Source: an uncultured Roseibium sp. (GTDB lineage Bacteria; Pseudomonadota; Alphaproteobacteria; Rhizobiales; Stappiaceae). From it: 64,000 bases of DNA. Below are positions 9,638-18,465 of the stretch, one piece after another. Position 1 is the stretch's first letter; each line of letters begins with the position of its first letter. The notes beneath the pieces were generated by a model, which searched no databases, was not told the DNA's origin, and saw only the letters and a list, made by a program, of their open reading frames with translations. The translations under genes and the position numbers were made by a program. The stretch is taken from NCBI RefSeq assembly GCF_963675985.1, contig NZ_OY780958.1, positions 310,001-374,000 on the forward strand. Direction: 5' to 3'.

Positions 9638-10540
9638 GTGAAACGGATCATGACGGGGATTTCGGGAAGGCCGTTGCTTGCCGTGGCCATGGCGCTTGCG
9701 CTGGCTGCCTGTCAGACAGCCGGCGGAGCGGTGGCACCTACACCGACGCCTGTCGTTTCGCAGGCGGCATCGCCACCACAGGTCAAGGCGGTCGCCTATA
9801 CGGAGACGGCACCGGCCTCGGCCGCCAGCTATTCGGAATACGTGCTCGACATGGCAACCGGATCCGAGCTTTACGCCCACGATGCCGACAAGACCCGCTA
9901 TCCGGCCTCTCTCACCAAGATGATGACGCTCTATCTGCTGTTCGATGAGGTCGGGTCCGGGCGGTATTCGCTTTCAAGTCCCTTGACCGTCTCGGCCAGG
10001 GCGGCAAGCCAGCCGCCGGCCAAACTCGGCCTGAAACCGGGCTCGACGATCACGGTGGAGCAGGCAGCCCGGGCGCTTGCGGTGAAGTCGGCAAACGACG
10101 TGGCGGTGGCGATTGCGGAGAACATTTCCGGCAGCGAAGACGCCTTTGCCGCGAAAATGAACGCGCAAGCGCGGGCTCTGGGCCTTACCCGAACCCACTT
10201 CGCCAATGCCAGCGGACTACCGGATCCGAACCATGTGTCGACTGCGCGGGACATGGCCCGGCTCGGTCGGGCGCTGAAGACCCGTTTTCCCCAGTATGCC
10301 GGGTTTTTCCAGGCGAAGTCCTTCACCTACAACGACCGGACCTACAAGACGACCAACAACCTGCTTGGAAAGGTGCCCGGCGTCGACGGACTGAAGACGG
10401 GGCATACCAACGCGGCGGGCTACAATCTGGTGGCGACGGCGCACCGGGGTGGCGAACGACGTCTCGTCGTGGTCATGGGCAGCAAGAGCGAAGGCGCCCG
10501 CGACAAGGAAGTTACCCGCCTCCTTGAGGCGTCTTTCTGA
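9638..10540 (+). CDS. D-alanyl-D-alanine carboxypeptidase (penicillin-binding protein), lipoprotein
   Basis: This 300-residue low-molecular-weight penicillin-binding protein trims the terminal D-Ala from peptidoglycan pentapeptides in the periplasm. All three serine-peptidase motifs are present: SLTK at residues 91-94 (Ser nucleophile), SAN at 151-153 and KTG at 253-255. The N-terminus has a hydrophobic segment ending in a lipobox LAAC with Cys at residue 25, so the protein is predicted to be a lipoprotein rather than to be anchored by the C-terminal amphipathic helix seen in PBP5. The usual C-terminal beta domain is missing, as in other short DacF/DacC-like proteins. It lies just downstream of the ABC exporter operon. 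Confidence 0.93.
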   Translation: MKRIMTGISGRPLLAVAMALALAACQTAGGAVAPTPTPVVSQAASPPQVKAVAYTETAPASAASYSEYVLDMATGSELYAHDADKTRYPASLTKMMTLYLLFDEVGSGRYSLSSPLTVSARAASQPPAKLGLKPGSTITVEQAARALAVKSANDVAVAIAENISGSEDAFAAKMNAQARALGLTRTHFANASGLPDPNHVSTARDMARLGRALKTRFPQYAGFFQAKSFTYNDRTYKTTNNLLGKVPGVDGLKTGHTNAAGYNLVATAHRGGERRLVVVMGSKSEGARDKEVTRLLEASF

Positions 10541-10562
10541 CACGCCGGTTAGAGGCGGGCGC

Positions 10563-11708
10563 TCAGGCGGCGTCAGCCAGGCAGACCCGGTTGCGGCCGG
10601 TGTTCTTCGATTGATAAAGGCCCTGGTCGACACGGCGCATCAGACCCTTGTGTCCGAGATCGCCGCCCGTGCCGTGATAGACGCCGGCCGACAGGGTCAG
10701 CCGGAATTCGGCCGGGGCGAAGTCCAGCCTGGCCTCGGCGACGCTCTTGCGGATTGCCTCGGCGATCCGGACAGCCTCCTCCTGGGAAATTTCGGGCAGG
10801 ATCGCGGCGAACTCCTCTCCGCCGAGGCGGGCGAGGCAATCTTCCTCGCGCAGGTGCCATTTGATCAGGTCGGCGCAGTATTGGAGCGCCTCGTCACCGG
10901 CGACATGGCCGAAACGGTCGTTGACCTGCTTGAAGTGATCGAGATCGAACTGCAGGACGGCGAAGGCCTCCCGGGCCTCATCTGACAGCAGGGCCTTCAA
11001 CCGGAGTTCGAATTCGCGCCGGTTGTAGACGCCGGTCAACGGATCGCGATGGGCCGCGTCGCGCTGTTCGGCAATGGCCTGTTCAAAGGCAATGGCAAGG
11101 GAAAACGCTCCGTTCGCGCTCACATAGATCAGGCCGATCAGCAAATGGAACGTCAGGATGACGTCGTCCGGCAGACCGACGCCCATGTGCTGCCATTCGG
11201 CAATCCCCTGAAACACGCGCACCAGAAACGAGATGCCAACCAGAACATAGGCCAGGGTCAGGCCGTGACGCGATGAAAGACGGGTGGCCTTCATGCTGGA
11301 GTATTCCCGCGCCGTCCCGAAGGCGAGCCCTGACAGCAGGACATTGGTCACGGTGTAGGTCAGCCCGTAGGTGTTCATGGCGAGCGCGGGCAGGGTAGCT
11401 GCGATCAGGATCACAAGAGGGGCCCAGATTCTGAAGTTGCAGAGCTTGCAGCCGGCAAACTGGCGCGCGGCGTTCCAATGCAGGGCAAAGCCCAACAGGA
11501 GAAGGCCGTTCGGGACCAGAAACACGATGGCAGCCGGCAGGTGTGCTTCTACAACGTAGAAAACCAGGGCGGTTGCCAGGACAAGGTTTGCAACGGTCCA
11601 GGTTCGCCAGTAGCGAGCACGCTTCATGTCGTGGAATGCGGCCAGGAAAGCTATTGAAAAAACGACCAAAATAACTGCGTTGGCGGTAAAAAGACTAAAT
11701 TTGTCCAC
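10563..11708 (-). CDS. Membrane-bound diguanylate cyclase (GGDEF)
   Basis: This enzyme makes cyclic di-GMP from two GTP at the inner membrane. The N-terminal 200 or so residues contain about six hydrophobic segments with no recognised sensor family. The C-terminal GGDEF domain has DPLTGVYNRREFE, FDLDHFKQVNDRFGH and an intact active-site GGEEF. The product-inhibition site RxxD (REED) lies exactly five residues before GGEEF, so feedback control is expected. I prefer a GTG start at 11708 (hydrophobic helix follows directly); a TTG at 11738 would add ten residues. The gene is divergent from the giant Sel1 protein gene, with a 546-base gap between them. Confidence 0.9.
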   Translation of the reverse strand: MDKFSLFTANAVILVVFSIAFLAAFHDMKRARYWRTWTVANLVLATALVFYVVEAHLPAAIVFLVPNGLLLLGFALHWNAARQFAGCKLCNFRIWAPLVILIAATLPALAMNTYGLTYTVTNVLLSGLAFGTAREYSSMKATRLSSRHGLTLAYVLVGISFLVRVFQGIAEWQHMGVGLPDDVILTFHLLIGLIYVSANGAFSLAIAFEQAIAEQRDAAHRDPLTGVYNRREFELRLKALLSDEAREAFAVLQFDLDHFKQVNDRFGHVAGDEALQYCADLIKWHLREEDCLARLGGEEFAAILPEISQEEAVRIAEAIRKSVAEARLDFAPAEFRLTLSAGVYHGTGGDLGHKGLMRRVDQGLYQSKNTGRNRVCLADAA

Positions 11709-12254
11709 GGCAGGAAAGCCTTCGAATGTGACTGACAAGGCAAAAGGCGTATCGATGATGTCGCGGACCCTAGGCAGAGCCTCTTGCAGCGTGTTTAACG
11801 CACTCGGTAAAATTTTATCGATCCAGGCAGTATTTTGTTTCGGGCGGATGTCGAGACGAAAAGAGCTTGATCCTAAGCCTTTGAAAGTTCGGCTTGATCA
11901 AGGGCTGAAACACTCGAAAATGCGACAAAACCGCGCTTTTAAACATTGTCATTTTTTCCAATATTTTTTTGACATTGCCGGGTAACGGTCCGGTTTCCCG
12001 ATATTCAGCGGGAGGTCTTGGAGTTAACAAATCCGAACCCGATACCTCGCCGATCGGATCGCCGGCCGGCAAGTGTTAACACCTTTTGACCCGGGGTAAC
12101 GGTGTTTTTGCCTGCACAAACAATATCTTGTAGTGGCATATGGATCTTTGGCGGCTACAATTATGAGGTGCGGCCGGTTTTGAGGTGTCGGGATTGAATA
12201 TGATCCGCAGGATGGGTCATTATCAAATGCGATTGGTGTCGGGTCTCGGGCTAT
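11709..12254. other. Intergenic region between GGDEF and Sel1 genes
   Basis: This stretch of about 546 bases separates two divergent genes and must hold both promoters. It is more AT-rich than its surroundings around 11800-11980. An inverted pair AACACC...GGTGTT occurs near 12078-12112. I see no convincing small gene or RNA; short frames here lack ribosome sites and family resemblance. Confidence 0.4.
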
Positions 12255-15119
12255 ATGAACAGGAAGACGTCAGCGATTTTGCTCTGTGCCTTTTGGCTTT
12301 CGGCGGCGGCATCGCCTGCCGGCGCGGTCGAAAGTCATGGCGATGCGCTCAAATCCCTGAATCGGGGGATGATCGAAGACAGTCTGTCATCCCGTGGACG
12401 CGGCAGTCTGGATGAAGGGCTCGAGCCTGAATTTCTGGAACTGGACACCTTGCGGGCCGCGGCTGGGGAAGGAGACCCGGAGGCGCATTTCCGCTTGGGG
12501 TTGGCCTATGAGAACGACCGGTTTTGGAGGCCGGACTACGACAAGGCCTTCGCTCATTTCAAGGCGGCGGCGGATGCGGGTTATCCAGACGCCAAGGGCG
12601 CTTTGGGGCAATATTACCAGCTTGGTCTGGGCACGGAGCGGGATCTGAAAAAGGCCGTTTGGCTCTATCAGGATGCCGCCGATTACGGCCATTACTGGAG
12701 CGGAATGCGTCTCGGGGCCATGTACCTGAATGGTCTGGGTGTGCGCAAGGACCATGGTCGTGCCTATTTCTGGATCAAGTGGGCGTCCGACAATGGTGTG
12801 CTGCAGGCGACCGACTGGTTGGGCTGGCTTTACGAGAACGGCTGGGGCGTCGAGCAGAGTTACGAAACCGCGGCGAAGTACTACAGCCAGGCGATCGAGG
12901 ACGGCTACACCGACAGTTATGCCTCACTCGGTTTGCTGTACGAGGATGGCATGCTGGAGCCCGGGGGCGCTGAGAAGGCAGTAGAGCTGTACCGGCTGGG
13001 GACGGCTCGCGACGATCCCCGATCGACCCACTATCTGGGGGAAATGTACTGGGCCGGGTCGGGTGTGGCGCAGGACTATGCAAAAGCAGCAGAGCTTTTC
13101 CGGCGGTCTATCGAACTGGGTCGGGAGCGCGCCAATATCTCCCTCGGTGTCGCTTATGAAACCGGCAAGGGGGTGACCGAGGATGCCACGGCCGCGTTCA
13201 AGCACTACAAGGCAATGGTGGATTATAACCGGGATCCGCAGGCGGTCGCCTATATGGCGTCCCTGATGGACCGTGGTCTCGGGACGCAAAAGGACCTGGA
13301 AAAGGCACGCGCTCTTTTCATCGAGGCGGCGGACAAAGGCTACGTTTACGCCCAGTATGAGGCCGGCCGGATGTTGCTCTACGGGCTGGGCGGTGATGCG
13401 CGACCGCAACGGGCGCGCAGATATATCCGCGCGGCGGCTGAGGATGGGCGGTCCTATGCGCAGGTGCTGCTGGGGAATATGTACTACTGGGGCAACGGGG
13501 TTGCGGAAGACGACAAGGAGGCGTTCGACTGGTTCACGAAGGCCTACGAAAACGATCCCGCAGCCGGCGCCTTCGCTCTCGCCCAGTGCTATCAGTACGG
13601 TGTCGGCGTTGAACAGGATGTCGGAAAGGCTCGCGCGATTTATCTGGAAGTCGCCTCCGACGCCGCCGATGCGGCAACCGGGCTCGGCGACATCTACGGC
13701 GACAAGGACGGAGACTTCTACAATCCGCAGCGCGCATTCGATTATTACCGGCAGGGCCATGAAGGCGGCGATATCGACGGGACCGTGATGCTGGGCGAAG
13801 CCTATTTCAAGGGCGAAGGCACAAGGCGGGACTACAAGCGTGCCGCGGAGCTTTTCCGGAAAGGGGCCGATCACGACAACGCTCTTGCCATGGCCTATCT
13901 CGGCAACATGGCGGAGAGGGGGCTTGCGACCAAAAAGGACATCAAGGTCGCGGTCGAGTGGTATGAAAAGGCCGCTCAAGGGAACAACGCCTATTCGGCC
14001 CGCCGTCTTGTCGACATCTATACCAACAGCCGGGGTGCTCTGAGGGATCGGAAAAAAGCGCTTTACTGGCAGATCAAGCTTGGAAAGGGCGGGGACCTCA
14101 CGCTGGCTCTCGAAGCGGCGGAGGCGTTGTCACGCAGTGGCCTGCCGGGCGACAAGCAGACGGCGCTGGATCTCTATAAGGTGGCTGCGGACGACGGAAA
14201 CCTGGAGGCGACGGTCAAATGGAGCCGGGGGCAGATCCTGGAAGAGGTTTCCGAACCGGATTTTCACGGCGCCGTCAATCGACTGCTCAGGGTCTCGAAA
14301 TCCGATCCCCTTGCGAGCCTTGGGCCGCTTTCCGGTCTGGTCCGCAACACCGAAACCGGTAAATGGCGGAAGCAGGGGGAGCGGAACCGGAACCTGTTTC
14401 TCGGTCTGGCCTATCAACACGGGATCGCACTGCCGATCAACCCGGCAAAAGCGGAACAGCATCTGAGGCAGGCGGCCGAGGATGCGGATCATCTCCCTTC
14501 AGCCCGTTATGCCCTGGCGGACTTTCTGCTGACACAGGTGGCAGACCGTCCAGGCGCAAAGGAAGAGGCGTTTAGAAACCTGGAAATCGCGGCCAATCGC
14601 GGTCTGACGATTGCTCAGAAGCGGCTGGGAGATGCCTATTTCAACGGAACAGGGACGGCCCGTGATACGGACAAGGCCGCATTCTGGTGGCAGCTTGCCG
14701 GAAAGAAATCCGTCAAGGCGCGGGTTGCTGCGGCGGACTTCGTTCTCGACACCAAAGCGGATGCGGACGAGCGGGAAAAAGCGGTGAGTTTTCTGGAGGA
14801 TGAGGCCGAAACCGGAAATGCTGCGGCCGCGGCGGTTCTGGGCACTTACCATGCCTATCGGGCCGACCAGCCACGCTTCGATCTGGCGCTTCACTGGTTT
14901 GAAAAGGCCGCCCGGTTCGGGGAACCGCATGCGCTGACGGATATCGGCTATCTCTACAAGAGCGGGAAACTCGACAAGGCGGATGCTGCGCTTGCGTGCG
15001 ACTATTTCCTGAAAGCCGTCCAGGCGGGTGACGAACAGGCGGCGGTGGAAGTGGAACTGTGTACCCAGGCCGGGACCAGAGTGGCGCACGGCAAATCGAA
15101 GGCGGCGAATTCACACTGA
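12255..15119 (+). CDS. Large exported Sel1-repeat (SLR/TPR-like) protein
   Basis: This 954-residue protein is built almost entirely of Sel1-like repeats after a signal peptide of about 25 residues (ILLCAFWLSAAASPAGA). From about residue 70 to the end there are roughly twenty units of about 36 residues, recognisable by A-x-x-x-L-G-x-x-Y followed by a GxGxxxDxxKAxxxYxxAA pattern (for example GLGTERDLKKAVWLYQDAA and GEGTRRDYKRAAELFRKGA). Such solenoids act as protein-interaction scaffolds. Related periplasmic SLR proteins such as ExoR in rhizobia regulate signalling, but this protein is far larger and no partner is encoded next to it. Units near residues 640-720 are degenerate. A shorter Sel1 protein is encoded at 37523. 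Function unknown. Confidence 0.88.
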   Translation: MNRKTSAILLCAFWLSAAASPAGAVESHGDALKSLNRGMIEDSLSSRGRGSLDEGLEPEFLELDTLRAAAGEGDPEAHFRLGLAYENDRFWRPDYDKAFAHFKAAADAGYPDAKGALGQYYQLGLGTERDLKKAVWLYQDAADYGHYWSGMRLGAMYLNGLGVRKDHGRAYFWIKWASDNGVLQATDWLGWLYENGWGVEQSYETAAKYYSQAIEDGYTDSYASLGLLYEDGMLEPGGAEKAVELYRLGTARDDPRSTHYLGEMYWAGSGVAQDYAKAAELFRRSIELGRERANISLGVAYETGKGVTEDATAAFKHYKAMVDYNRDPQAVAYMASLMDRGLGTQKDLEKARALFIEAADKGYVYAQYEAGRMLLYGLGGDARPQRARRYIRAAAEDGRSYAQVLLGNMYYWGNGVAEDDKEAFDWFTKAYENDPAAGAFALAQCYQYGVGVEQDVGKARAIYLEVASDAADAATGLGDIYGDKDGDFYNPQRAFDYYRQGHEGGDIDGTVMLGEAYFKGEGTRRDYKRAAELFRKGADHDNALAMAYLGNMAERGLATKKDIKVAVEWYEKAAQGNNAYSARRLVDIYTNSRGALRDRKKALYWQIKLGKGGDLTLALEAAEALSRSGLPGDKQTALDLYKVAADDGNLEATVKWSRGQILEEVSEPDFHGAVNRLLRVSKSDPLASLGPLSGLVRNTETGKWRKQGERNRNLFLGLAYQHGIALPINPAKAEQHLRQAAEDADHLPSARYALADFLLTQVADRPGAKEEAFRNLEIAANRGLTIAQKRLGDAYFNGTGTARDTDKAAFWWQLAGKKSVKARVAAADFVLDTKADADEREKAVSFLEDEAETGNAAAAAVLGTYHAYRADQPRFDLALHWFEKAARFGEPHALTDIGYLYKSGKLDKADAALACDYFLKAVQAGDEQAAVEVELCTQAGTRVAHGKSKAANSH

Positions 15120-15260
15120 GGTCCTTCGGGCCTCCACGGTGTCCGGCCGTAGGGGCAAGGTGAACCGGCGTGTGGGCAGGTACGCGCAGGCTTAACCCGG
15201 GGACTATGGGCGTCAGGCAAATGACCCGATCGGAGGCAACACGATGGAACGGAGGGGGCC

Positions 15261-15722
15261 ATGAGCGAACGCGGTGTTGTCCATGCCATGTTTACATTGG
15301 AACGGGTCTACAGAGCGTCGAGGGACCGGGTTTTCGATGCCTTTGCCGATTTCGAGAAGAAACGGCAATGGTTCGAAAACAGGGAGGCGACCTCGGCCGC
15401 ATCAATGGACTTTCGCATCGGCGGGCGCGAACACAGCCACGGTGTCGTGAACTATCATGACCATAGCCATTCCTACCGGTTCGATTCCATCTATCTGGAT
15501 ATCGTCCAGGACGAACGCATCATCTATGCCTATGACATGGATGCGGACGGTCGGCATGTGTCCGCATCGCTGACCACCGTCGAACTGTTCGACGTGCCGG
15601 GAGGTACCCGGCTGAAATTCACCGAGCAGGGGGCCTTTTTCGATGATCACGACGATCCGCGGATGCGCGAGGCCGGAACGGTAGACCTGCTGGACGCGCT
15701 GGGGCGGGTGGTGGAGGTTTAG
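15261..15722 (+). CDS. SRPBCC (AHSA1/START-like) domain protein
   Basis: This 153-residue protein belongs to the SRPBCC ligand-binding superfamily. The N-terminus FTLERVYRASRDRVFDAFAD is the typical first strand and helix, and the C-terminal half has TRLKFTEQGAFFD and a final helix around GTVDLLDALGRVVEV. Proteins of this type bind hydrophobic ligands or act in stress responses, and many are paired with an ArsR regulator; none is present here. A strong GGAGGGGG ribosome site precedes the ATG. It is followed after 52 bases by an exported-protein gene in the same direction. Confidence 0.85.
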   Translation: MSERGVVHAMFTLERVYRASRDRVFDAFADFEKKRQWFENREATSAASMDFRIGGREHSHGVVNYHDHSHSYRFDSIYLDIVQDERIIYAYDMDADGRHVSASLTTVELFDVPGGTRLKFTEQGAFFDDHDDPRMREAGTVDLLDALGRVVEV

Positions 15723-15774
15723 GATTTTCAAGCCAACGCAATCATTCCTTTGGACAGAACCGGGGAGGTCGGTC

Positions 15775-16527
15775 GTGCCGCATAAACTCTTCAGTATCGT
15801 GATCCTGATTGTTCTGTGGTCGTCAAACGCTGCGTTGTCGGATTGCTTCGATGTCAGTAAAGGCGAACCGAAGTCTTTGGAGGGTTTTCTGTCCTTCCGC
15901 ATTTTTCCCGGTCCGCCGAATTTTCAGGATGTTCAGAAGGGCGACCAGCCCGAGCCCGGATATGTGCTCAAGCTTGATCGGCCGATCTGTATCGAGGGGG
16001 ACGCTGACTTTGCGGATCCGTCCTTTTTCTTCGACGAGGTGCAGGTCGTGCCGTCCGGGGAAACCGTCGATGACCTGATGCGGGCGGTCCGTGAGAGCCG
16101 TATCAGGGTCGGGTTGGAGAATCCCATGCCGGCAATGACCGGCCATCACCATCGTCCGCTGGTCGCATGGGTGACGACGGTCGATCTCCTGAGTGACCCG
16201 ACGGACACCTTCGGCACCGCCGCGACGACGGTCGAAGCCTTTTATCTCGCTCTTGGGACCGGGGATGGGGCGCTGGCCTCGCGTTTCGTCGTTTCCGAAA
16301 AGCGGTCCAAGGGTCCATTTTCGCCACAGGAACTTTCGCGCTTCTACGGTACGCTGCCTGAACCGCTCAAATTGCTGTCGGTCGAGCGGGCGGGGCCAAA
16401 CCGCTTTGTCGCGCGCTACCACTTTCGCAGTGCTGCGGGTGCCTGCGACGGGCGCGCCATGGTGGAGACTGTCCGGCGCCAGGGGCGCTATTTCATCCAG
16501 TCGATCCAGGCGGAGAACGGCTGCTGA
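15775..16527 (+). CDS. Exported protein with DUF4431-like N-terminal domain
   Basis: This 250-residue secreted protein starts at a GTG at 15775, which follows GGGGAGG. The signal peptide ends around ALSDC. The next 80 residues (LEGFLSFRIFPGPPNFQDV... and YVLKLDRPICIEGD) resemble the DUF4431 family as I remember it. The rest is a second domain with the segment TVEAFYLALGTGDGALASRFV, reminiscent of NTF2-like or SH3-like periplasmic modules. Cysteines in the mature protein could form two disulfides. It is convergent with the unknown exported-protein gene at 16575. I cannot assign a function. Confidence 0.7.
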   Translation: MPHKLFSIVILIVLWSSNAALSDCFDVSKGEPKSLEGFLSFRIFPGPPNFQDVQKGDQPEPGYVLKLDRPICIEGDADFADPSFFFDEVQVVPSGETVDDLMRAVRESRIRVGLENPMPAMTGHHHRPLVAWVTTVDLLSDPTDTFGTAATTVEAFYLALGTGDGALASRFVVSEKRSKGPFSPQELSRFYGTLPEPLKLLSVERAGPNRFVARYHFRSAAGACDGRAMVETVRRQGRYFIQSIQAENGC

Positions 16528-16574
16528 AAGGTTCGTAATTGCGTTGAGGCTTCGCGTGGTTAGCAGAAATGGGC

Positions 16575-17900
16575 TTAATTGCGGGATTGCGGCCTCGCGC
16601 CAACCGTTTGCCGTTTTAGTTTTTGTGCGATCATACGAGCAAGCGGCCTGGCAATTTTAATGGAGGCTTGAGGGCCTTTCGGTGCACGCATTGACACCTT
16701 TCCCAAGTATTTTCCGACAACAAACTCCAAATCAAGAGTATCGTTGGCCATTCTCCAGGCGGCTTCTGTACTCAAGGACGTGTAGCCATTGTTGGAAACG
16801 TCATAATCGAGAATGTCCTGTACGCTTGCGGAATAGCCGGCATCTCTTTCCGGCTTGGCAACCATTATGAATACCCGCACGTTCATGTAAGGGAAATTGC
16901 AGTCCCGCGTAGCTCCACTGCCTGGTCTGCACCAGCTGCCGTTTTTATCCACCGAAAAGCCTTTTCCGGTGCTCATCGTGAAGGACTGACGCCATATGTC
17001 ATAAGGGGATCCACCGGTTTGATTGGCGACCGGAGTTTCGGTGAAAGCTTCAGTGCCATCCTGGACCCACCACCAACCGGCTGGCAGATCCGACGCCGGG
17101 TCCAAAAACAGAGACGCATTGATCTTTGCCGGTGTCGCGAGTTGATCGAGAATTCCCTGAACATTTGCCCAGACAGCGTCTATCAAGCTTTGTTTCTGTC
17201 CTGCCAGGATCTCCTGCTGGTAGGCCACCTCCATCCGTCCGGTCCAGAATTCGTCAAGTTTTCCTTTCAGGTGTTTTTCAAGGCGTTTGCCGACCAGGTC
17301 CGGATTGTAATCCTTCGCCTTCAAAAAGGTTTGATATTGTGCGTCGTATTGGGGCCAGTAGCCCTTAAAGCTGAGGCCGCCACTTGCCCTCTGGAGGTTG
17401 AAGATGGCCTGTTCGAATGCCTCGTCCGGCGAAGCGTAACTGTGATCGAGACGTCCTCCGCGGGCACGTTTGTATTCTCCATAGACAGCAGCGTTGAGCG
17501 CCGGCACGAATGCGTAATCGCGGATCAGTTCGAGCGAGGCTTTATATGTTTTTACGGCGGCAATGAAGGCCGCCACGGGAGGTGGCAACGCCTTGCTGAC
17601 AAACGTATCGGCAGCGCCTGTCGCCGTTCCGGTCACGAGATCTACGACAACCTCGGAGTCTTTTCCCTGCAAAAGCTTGTCGATCAGTTGAGCTGCGGTA
17701 ACCGCACTGCCAAGCTTTTGCATCCAGGCCGGATTGTCGCCCAACGTCTGAGCGACAATGTCTGATGAAAGTCCCGTCACCCGCGAAACTTCGTTTATGA
17801 CTTCCTGGCGGCTTGCGCCTTCCTGAGCCCCCGCGAATTGCGGAGACCCTGCCCAGAAAATCAGGAGGGCAAGTGTAAGAATTACGACGCGGGCGCCCAT
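16575..17900 (-). CDS. Uncharacterised exported protein
   Basis: This 441-residue protein has a clear signal peptide (ILTLALLIFWAGSPQFAGAQ) and belongs to no family I recognise. A predicted helical N-terminal half includes a hydrophobic region around ALPPPVAAFIAAVKTYKASL. A Trp/Gly-rich middle (LPAGWWWVQDGTEAF) is followed by a possible beta-rich stretch with two cysteines in SWCRPGSGATRDCNF, likely a disulfide. The C-terminus is basic (RMIAQKLKRQTVGARPQSRN). Codon use looks slightly less GC-rich than in neighbouring genes. It is convergent with the DUF4431-like protein and has no obvious operon partner. Confidence 0.68.
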   Translation of the reverse strand: MGARVVILTLALLIFWAGSPQFAGAQEGASRQEVINEVSRVTGLSSDIVAQTLGDNPAWMQKLGSAVTAAQLIDKLLQGKDSEVVVDLVTGTATGAADTFVSKALPPPVAAFIAAVKTYKASLELIRDYAFVPALNAAVYGEYKRARGGRLDHSYASPDEAFEQAIFNLQRASGGLSFKGYWPQYDAQYQTFLKAKDYNPDLVGKRLEKHLKGKLDEFWTGRMEVAYQQEILAGQKQSLIDAVWANVQGILDQLATPAKINASLFLDPASDLPAGWWWVQDGTEAFTETPVANQTGGSPYDIWRQSFTMSTGKGFSVDKNGSWCRPGSGATRDCNFPYMNVRVFIMVAKPERDAGYSASVQDILDYDVSNNGYTSLSTEAAWRMANDTLDLEFVVGKYLGKVSMRAPKGPQASIKIARPLARMIAQKLKRQTVGARPQSRN

Positions 17901-18086
17901 CGGAAAATCTCCTGCCTGTGAATTTTGATGACTTTCTGCCGGGCATCAAGCGCAGCTAAATTATTTTTCCGCCTTGATTATTCTCAATTCACTGCGGGTT
18001 CTTAACGGTTACAGTTCAAATGAGTGAGGTGCCGACTGATATGCTTGTCTGTTTTTAGTTAGCGCGCCGATCAGGAGAAAATAATA

Positions 18087-18273
18087 ATGAAAATACTCGA
18101 TCTTTTGGCCAAGCTTGGCATCCTTCGCTTTGGCGTCAAATCCGGAACGTATCACTCCGGCAAAGACCGTCCGGCGGAGTTTCTTGTTGATGGCGTGTAT
18201 GATGCGGAAAAAAGACCTGACACATGCGGAAGACCTGAAGAAATCCACGGGGTCCAAAGACGGATCCGAATAA
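18087..18273 (+). pseudogene. Small cytoplasmic protein interrupted by an A6 homopolymer frameshift
   Basis: A good AGGAG site precedes an ATG at 18087 that encodes MKILDLLAKLGILRFGVKSG and continues to YDAEK at residue 42. The frame then meets a run of six A at 18208-18213. Removing one A keeps a sensible acidic C-terminus, DLTHAEDLKKSTGSKDGSE, ending at TAA 18271-18273 after about 61 residues. As written, the frame runs into low-complexity sequence for 65 more residues. The composition of the repaired protein is typical of a conserved small protein. The gene is either a recent frameshift, a sequencing error or a slippage site. Function unknown. Confidence 0.55.
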
Positions 18274-18411
18274 TTTCAGGTCATACACGCATTGTACCCA
18301 AGATCACTTCCAGACCGTCCGCGACGCCACGCCGGAAGAGCACGCTAGTGTGCATTCGGGGCAAGTTCAGTGCTGTTGGTTATGAGGTCATGACCCTAAC
18401 GCTTCCATGAA

Positions 18412-18441
18412 ACGCAAAACGGCCCGCCGAAGGGCGAGCCG
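18412..18441 (-). terminator. Rho-independent terminator of ilvC
   Basis: A 9-bp stem (CGGCTCGCC with GGCGGGCCG, one T-G pair, CTTC loop) followed by TTTT on the minus strand lies 25 bases past the ilvC stop. Confidence 0.85.
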
Positions 18442-18465
18442 CTGCAAGCCGGATAATACCGAAAC

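Noticed and set aside
18009..18257. 82-residue minus-strand frame
   Set aside because: It is antisense to the small gene at 18087, which has a ribosome site and sensible protein composition.
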